From Maribacter sp. (GTDB taxonomy: Bacteria > Bacteroidota > Bacteroidia > Flavobacteriales > Flavobacteriaceae): 38,610 nucleotides of DNA. The stretch lies in NCBI GenBank assembly GCA_020629415.1, contig JAHDDL010000035.1:1-38610 (forward strand). Direction: 5' to 3'. The position numbers and the translations under genes were made by a program. Shown one piece after another: positions 34,214-38,610 of the stretch (position 1 is the first letter of the stretch; every line of letters starts with the position of its first letter). The notes under the pieces are model-generated. The model was not told where the DNA came from. It ran no database searches and saw nothing but the letters and a program-made list of their open reading frames with translations.

Positions 34214-36307
34214 GTGAGTAAAGCTATATATATTGTTACTACAGAACCCAATAGTGGAAAATCTATTGTCTCATTAGGTCTTATGCAACTTCTTTTAGGT
34301 AGAACTGCCAAGGTTGGTTATTTCAGACCTATTATCGATGATGTTCCCAAAGGGAAAACCGACAATCATATTGACACTGTTTTAAGCTACTTTAATGTAG
34401 ATATGAAACCAGAAGAAGCTTATGCCTACACGCGTAGCCAAGTGGTTCAATTAAAAAACCTAGACAAAGACGATGAAATTGTAGGGCATATTATACACAA
34501 GTATAAAACTATAGAAAAGAAGTTCGATTTCGTTTTAGTGGAAGGAACCGATTTTTCTGGAGAAGGTGCCATAATTGAATGGGACATTAATGTTCTTATT
34601 GCAAAAAACTTAGGTATACCGGCAGTTATTCTGGCAAGCGGAAAAAATAAAACTCTAGATGAGTTAGTTGGTAACCTTTACATGGCTTACGACTCTTTTA
34701 AAGAGAAAGGTGTTGAAGTTCTGCTCATTGTAGCCAATAAAGTACAACCAGAAAATGTTACTGTTGTTTCCAATGGTTTAAAAGAAAAACTACCCAATGA
34801 CGTATTGGTAGGTACCATACCTGTAAACCCTATTTTAGGAAGCCCTACTTTAAAGGAAATTGCCCAAGAACTAGATGCCACGATTCTTTTTGGTGAAAAT
34901 TATATCAATAATCAAGTTGGTAGTTTTAGTGTTGGCGCCATGCAATTACGTAACTACATAACGCATTTAAAAGATGATAGCTTGGTAATTACACCTGGTG
35001 ATCGCGCAGATATTATTTTAGGGGCGCTACAGGCAAATATTTCTACGAACTACCCTAGCTTGTCCGGTATTGTTCTAACCGGTGGATTATTACCGGAAGA
35101 ATCCATCATAAAGTTGATAGAGGGACTTTCAGACATCATTCCCATTCTATCTGTAGCAAGAGGCACCTTCCATGTCACCAATAAAATAGGGACTATTAGA
35201 CCTCGTATTTATGCTGAAAATACCGAAAAAATACAGACCTCAATACAAGAGTTCGAAAAATACGTTCCTACCAAAGAATTGGCTGAACTGTTAATCACCT
35301 TTAAAGCTAAGGGCATTACCCCTAGAATGTTTCAGTACAACCTTCTGCAGAAAGCCAAATCCTCTAAAAAGCATATTGTACTGCCCGAAGGTTCAGATGA
35401 ACGTATTTTAATGGCAACCAAAATGCTTATAGATGCCGATGCTGTCAATATTACTCTTTTAGGAAATAGAGCACAAATCATCTCAAAAATTACTGAACTA
35501 GATATTGATTTGGATATCAATGCTATCGATATCATTAACCCAACGACATCTGAACAATTTTTGGACTATGCCTCTACCCTTTTTGAATTACGTAAGCATA
35601 AAAATGTAAACTTGGCAATGGCCAAAGATTTAATGGAAGACGTATCATATTATGGCACCATGATGGTGTATAAAGGGCATGCTGACGGCATGGTTTCCGG
35701 TGCCGTACATACCACCCAACATACCATAAGACCTGCATTACAGTTTATAAAAACAAAGCCCGGTGTTTCTATAGTATCTTCTATATTTTTTATGTGTTTA
35801 CCCAATAGGGTCACTGTTTTTGGAGATTGTGCCATTAACCCTAATCCTACTTCAGAGCAATTATCTGAAATTGCAATTTCATCTGCGGCAACAAGTGCTG
35901 CATTTGGCATAGAACCTAAAGTAGCCATGCTATCATATTCTTCAGGAGCATCGGGTGTTGGTGAAGATGTTGATAGAGTACGAAAAGCTACTGAAATCAT
36001 AAAAGATAAAAGACCCGACCTAAAAGTGGAAGGTCCAATTCAATATGATGCAGCCGTTGATGCCAAAGTCGGTTTAAGTAAATTGCCCGAATCTGAAGTT
36101 GCAGGACAAGCTAGCGTGTTTATATTCCCTGACTTGAATACAGGAAATAATACTTATAAAGCGGTACAAAGAGAAACTGGTGCCTTAGCGATCGGACCAA
36201 TGTTACAAGGTCTAAATAAACCGGTTAATGATTTAAGCCGAGGTTGTACCGTAGATGATATTTTTAACACCGTAATAATTACTGCTATTCAAGCAGAAGG
36301 ATTCTAA
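34214..36307 (+). CDS. pta: phosphate acetyltransferase (long form)
   Basis: Interconverts acetyl-CoA and acetyl phosphate. At 697 residues it is the long type: an N-terminal BioD-like P-loop domain (TTEPNSGKSIVSLGL), a central DRTGG domain (~residues 215-330) and the C-terminal PTA catalytic domain (~370-697; VLPEGSDERI, MVSGAVHTT, QYDAAVDAKVG, IFPDLNTGN). The start is GTG (34214), with no better in-frame ATG nearby. It is followed 10 bases later by ackA, giving the usual pta-ackA pair for acetate overflow and ATP formation. Confidence 0.95.
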   Translation: MSKAIYIVTTEPNSGKSIVSLGLMQLLLGRTAKVGYFRPIIDDVPKGKTDNHIDTVLSYFNVDMKPEEAYAYTRSQVVQLKNLDKDDEIVGHIIHKYKTIEKKFDFVLVEGTDFSGEGAIIEWDINVLIAKNLGIPAVILASGKNKTLDELVGNLYMAYDSFKEKGVEVLLIVANKVQPENVTVVSNGLKEKLPNDVLVGTIPVNPILGSPTLKEIAQELDATILFGENYINNQVGSFSVGAMQLRNYITHLKDDSLVITPGDRADIILGALQANISTNYPSLSGIVLTGGLLPEESIIKLIEGLSDIIPILSVARGTFHVTNKIGTIRPRIYAENTEKIQTSIQEFEKYVPTKELAELLITFKAKGITPRMFQYNLLQKAKSSKKHIVLPEGSDERILMATKMLIDADAVNITLLGNRAQIISKITELDIDLDINAIDIINPTTSEQFLDYASTLFELRKHKNVNLAMAKDLMEDVSYYGTMMVYKGHADGMVSGAVHTTQHTIRPALQFIKTKPGVSIVSSIFFMCLPNRVTVFGDCAINPNPTSEQLSEIAISSAATSAAFGIEPKVAMLSYSSGASGVGEDVDRVRKATEIIKDKRPDLKVEGPIQYDAAVDAKVGLSKLPESEVAGQASVFIFPDLNTGNNTYKAVQRETGALAIGPMLQGLNKPVNDLSRGCTVDDIFNTVIITAIQAEGF

Positions 36308-36317
36308 ACCCATTTTC

Positions 36318-37502
36318 ATGAATATTTTAATTATCAACTCTGGTAGCTCATCTATAAAATATCAACTTTTAGATATGCCTTCGGCAAAGATTATTTGCCA
36401 AGGATCTATAGAGCGTATTGGTAGTACACAAGCTATTTCAACCTATAAAACGGATACCCACAAGGTTGAAAAAATCTATAAAATTGCAACTCACAAAGCT
36501 GGTCTGGAGCGAATTACTTCTCTTTTGCTTGATGCTGAAATGGGCGTGATCGGTAGTACTGAGGAAATAGATGCCATTGGTCATCGTGTGGTACATGGTG
36601 GTAAAGATTATGTTGATACTACTTTAATCAATGAAGAAGTTAAACAAAAAATAAAATCACTTTCCCCCCTAGCCCCTTTACACAACCCTGCCAATTTAGA
36701 AGGAATACTAATGGCGGAAGAAATTTTTGAATCATCTAAGCAAATCGTTGTTTTCGATACTGCCTTTCATGGTACGTTGCCCATAAAAGCTAAAAAATAT
36801 GCCGTTCCCAATATCCTGTTCGAAGAAAAGAGAGTTCAGGCTTATGGATTTCATGGTACCAGCCATAAATATGTTTCTGAGAAAGCAAATGAATATCTAG
36901 GCAATCAAAATACCAAGCTCATTTCCATTCACTTGGGAAATGGTTGTAGTATTACCGCTATCAAAGATGGTAAGAGCATAGATCACAGTATGGGATTTGC
37001 ACCGTCTAACGGATTGGTAATGGGTACACGAAGTGGAGATATTGACCATTCCATTATTTTTTATATGGTAAAAACACTTGGGTATAGTTTAGATGAAGTA
37101 AATGAACTTTTGAACAAAAAAAGTGGAATGCTAGGCCTTACAGGTTACAATGACCTACGTGATATTGAAGTAGAGGCGAGTAAAGGTAATACCAATTGCA
37201 TTCTTGCTTTAGAAATGAACGCCTACCGAATTAAAAAATACATAGGTGCCTATATTGCGGCAATGAACGGTTTAGACGCTATTATTTTCACCGCCGGTAT
37301 TGGAGAAAACTCCAATTTAATGCGTCAACTTGTATGCAAGGATATGGAGTGTTTTAATCTTCACTTAGACGACTCCAAAAATGATTTAAGGTCTAAAAAT
37401 GTTAGAGAAATAAACACCACGGATTCTAAAGTAAAAATTCTGGTAATCCCTACAAATGAAGAATTAGAAATTGCCAAACAGGTTTACCAGTTATTGGCTT
37501 AA
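36318..37502 (+). CDS. ackA: acetate kinase
   Basis: Makes ATP from acetyl phosphate and ADP, releasing acetate; the second step of the Pta-AckA route. The 394-residue length is standard, with the N-terminal NSGSSSIKYQLLD, GHRVVHGG, VFDTAFHGTLP (the catalytic Asp and His), the HGTSHKYV segment and the C-terminal TAGIGENS. It is 10 bases after pta and ends before a strong hairpin shared with the OmpA gene coming from the right. Confidence 0.97.
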   Translation: MNILIINSGSSSIKYQLLDMPSAKIICQGSIERIGSTQAISTYKTDTHKVEKIYKIATHKAGLERITSLLLDAEMGVIGSTEEIDAIGHRVVHGGKDYVDTTLINEEVKQKIKSLSPLAPLHNPANLEGILMAEEIFESSKQIVVFDTAFHGTLPIKAKKYAVPNILFEEKRVQAYGFHGTSHKYVSEKANEYLGNQNTKLISIHLGNGCSITAIKDGKSIDHSMGFAPSNGLVMGTRSGDIDHSIIFYMVKTLGYSLDEVNELLNKKSGMLGLTGYNDLRDIEVEASKGNTNCILALEMNAYRIKKYIGAYIAAMNGLDAIIFTAGIGENSNLMRQLVCKDMECFNLHLDDSKNDLRSKNVREINTTDSKVKILVIPTNEELEIAKQVYQLLA

Positions 37503-37547
37503 ACTGTCATACCATAGGTTTGCCTCAATTTAATTACGGTTATCAAC

Positions 37548-37584
37548 AAAAAAAGGGAAGGAGCCTTGCTCCTTCCCTTTTCAA
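37548..37584. terminator. terminator between ackA and the OmpA gene
   Basis: A 14-base perfect stem (37551-37564 with 37568-37581, loop CTT). The minus strand has a long T run after the hairpin, giving a strong terminator for the OmpA gene; on the plus strand the T run is short, so for ackA it is weaker. Confidence 0.88.
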
Positions 37585-37612
37585 CATGTGTTGATGTATG
37601 TTATTTAAGTTG

Positions 37613-38610
37613 TTATTCCACCACGATAAACTCCGATCGTCTGTTAAGCTGATGTCTCTCCTTGCTACATGGAACGTTGTTGCTACAGTTGTTCGTAAGC
37701 TCCGTCTCGCCATAGCCTTCGTACGATATCCTGTTGCCCGGTATGCCCGCAGCGATCAGGTAATCCGCAGTCGCCTTTGCCCTGTTGGCGGATAAGCGCA
37801 TGTTGTACGCATCGTTAGCACGTGAATCGGTATGCGAGCGTACCTGTACGTTCACGCTCGGGTATTCGTGCAAGTATGCCAGTACCTTTTCTATGCTGAT
37901 CCTTGCATCTTGCCTGATGAAATATTTGTCGAAATCGAAGTAGATCGGTTCTATGTTCAGGTATTTCGCAAGGTCCGTGCCTACTGGTGCCGATGGGTCC
38001 ACCTGTGCCAATACGATCTCTATTCCGGTAGCGTCCTCCGCCCTTACCGTCATGAAAGTCTTTTTGCCTTCCTCGTAGTCCGCTTTGGTAGCAACTACTT
38101 TATAGCTGCCCTCTGCGCAGTTGCCTTCCATCTCGAAAGCTCCGTTCTCGTCGGTGCTCGAGCTCGATACTACCTGGTTGTCCTTGTCGTATACCGTTAC
38201 CGAGGCATCCGTTAACAGTGCATTGGTCTTTTCGTCCTTCACGATTCCTGCTATATTCGTATGACAGGTGAAGTCCAGCGGCGTCGTTTCCACAAAGCTG
38301 TAGATATCGTCGTTCCCCTGTCCTCCTTTTCTGTTCGATGCGAAAAAGCCTTTCTTCGTCTCTTCGTTGATAATGTACGAGAAGTCGTCTTCCTCACCGT
38401 TCAAGGGTCGTCCTACGTTGAACACTTCTCCCCTTTCGTTCTTCAGGTCCGTTGCGAAAACGTCAAGTCCCCCAAGTCCCGGGTGACCATCGGATGAGAA
38501 ATATAGTTTATCGGATTCCGTCACGAACGGGAAGGTCTCCCTTGCTTCGGTATTTATGCGCTCCCCCAAGTTCTTGGGTGTACCGAAACTGCCGTCCTTG
38601 TTGATGTCCA
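37613..38610 (-). CDS. PD40/CarboxypepD_reg/OmpA envelope protein, 5' end outside window
   Basis: Only the last ~330 residues are visible; the frame stays open to the right edge (..DINKDGSFGTPKNLGERIN). Visible order: PD40-type propeller strands (LYFSSDGHPGLGGLDVF, GFFASNRKGGQGNDDIY), a carboxypeptidase regulatory-like domain (NIAGIVKDEKTNALL to EDATGIEIVL), then an OmpA domain (IYFDFDKYFIR, VRSHTDSR, YGETEL, LNRRSEFIVVE) that binds peptidoglycan. This matches PorE-like proteins of the type IX secretion system. The DNA is distinctly GC-rich with many G/C-ending codons, unlike its neighbours. Confidence 0.88.
   Translation of the reverse strand, partial: DINKDGSFGTPKNLGERINTEARETFPFVTESDKLYFSSDGHPGLGGLDVFATDLKNERGEVFNVGRPLNGEEDDFSYIINEETKKGFFASNRKGGQGNDDIYSFVETTPLDFTCHTNIAGIVKDEKTNALLTDASVTVYDKDNQVVSSSSTDENGAFEMEGNCAEGSYKVVATKADYEEGKKTFMTVRAEDATGIEIVLAQVDPSAPVGTDLAKYLNIEPIYFDFDKYFIRQDARISIEKVLAYLHEYPSVNVQVRSHTDSRANDAYNMRLSANRAKATADYLIAAGIPGNRISYEGYGETELTNNCSNNVPCSKERHQLNRRSEFIVVE

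Noticed and set aside
1..38610. CRISPR array or riboswitch
   Set aside because: No series of regularly spaced short repeats, and no recognisable aptamer upstream of any gene.

Overview
The window looks like a chromosomal segment of a marine Flavobacteriaceae member (Bacteroidota). The DNA is AT-rich. It encodes a PorP/SprF outer-membrane protein of the type IX secretion (gliding) families, many Sec, Tat and lipoprotein signal peptides, a sulfatase and sugar-processing enzymes, and at least one promoter of the Bacteroidota TTTG/TAnnTTTG kind. The genus cannot be fixed from the sequence alone. No mobile element, CRISPR array or rRNA was seen.

Layout. (1) 1-4100: a tandem repeat and terminator behind a tRNA-Pro(GGG), two overlapping lipoprotein genes (VanX-like dipeptidase and an esterase), and a secreted sulfatase broken by one frameshift. 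(2) 4100-14400: carbohydrate block. A three-gene unit encodes a GMC flavoprotein with a ferredoxin-like Cys motif, its Tat-borne small subunit and an exported TIM-barrel epimerase. Next come a sialate O-acetylesterase, a Tat-exported Gfo/Idh oxidoreductase, a LacI-type regulator, and xylB-xylA with a readable promoter and a candidate operator. (3) 14600-20900: a LuxR-type response regulator with Glu at the phospho-acceptor site, an envelope pair (PD40 protein and PorP/SprF with a SPOR-like tail), an unlisted 47-residue small protein, a DUF2383 protein, a hibernation factor and a VOC-fold protein. (4) 20900-25250: a three-gene operon (SbnA-like PLP enzyme, FAD/NAD(P)-binding protein, DapDC-fold PLP enzyme) that looks like an uncharacterised small amino-acid biosynthesis module. 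(5) 25500-28300: a two-subunit Mo-hydroxylase of isoquinoline oxidoreductase type. (6) 28300-33800: an outer-membrane barrel, malate:quinone oxidoreductase, and a thioredoxin/ApbE/DUF4266/DUF3570 operon whose DUF3570 protein carries two flavinylation-like motifs. (7) 34200-38610: pta-ackA and the 3' part of an OmpA/PD40 gene that is clearly more GC-rich than everything else.

How the genes fit together. Much of the content is extracytoplasmic redox and sugar chemistry: Tat-exported flavin, molybdenum and NAD(P)-fold enzymes, a covalent-flavin module, and quinone reduction by Mqo. The xylose branch and Pta-AckA link sugar uptake to central carbon metabolism. The two best candidates for undescribed systems are the SbnA/FAD/Y4yA-type operon (20929-25225) and the DUF3570-ApbE module (30810-33784).
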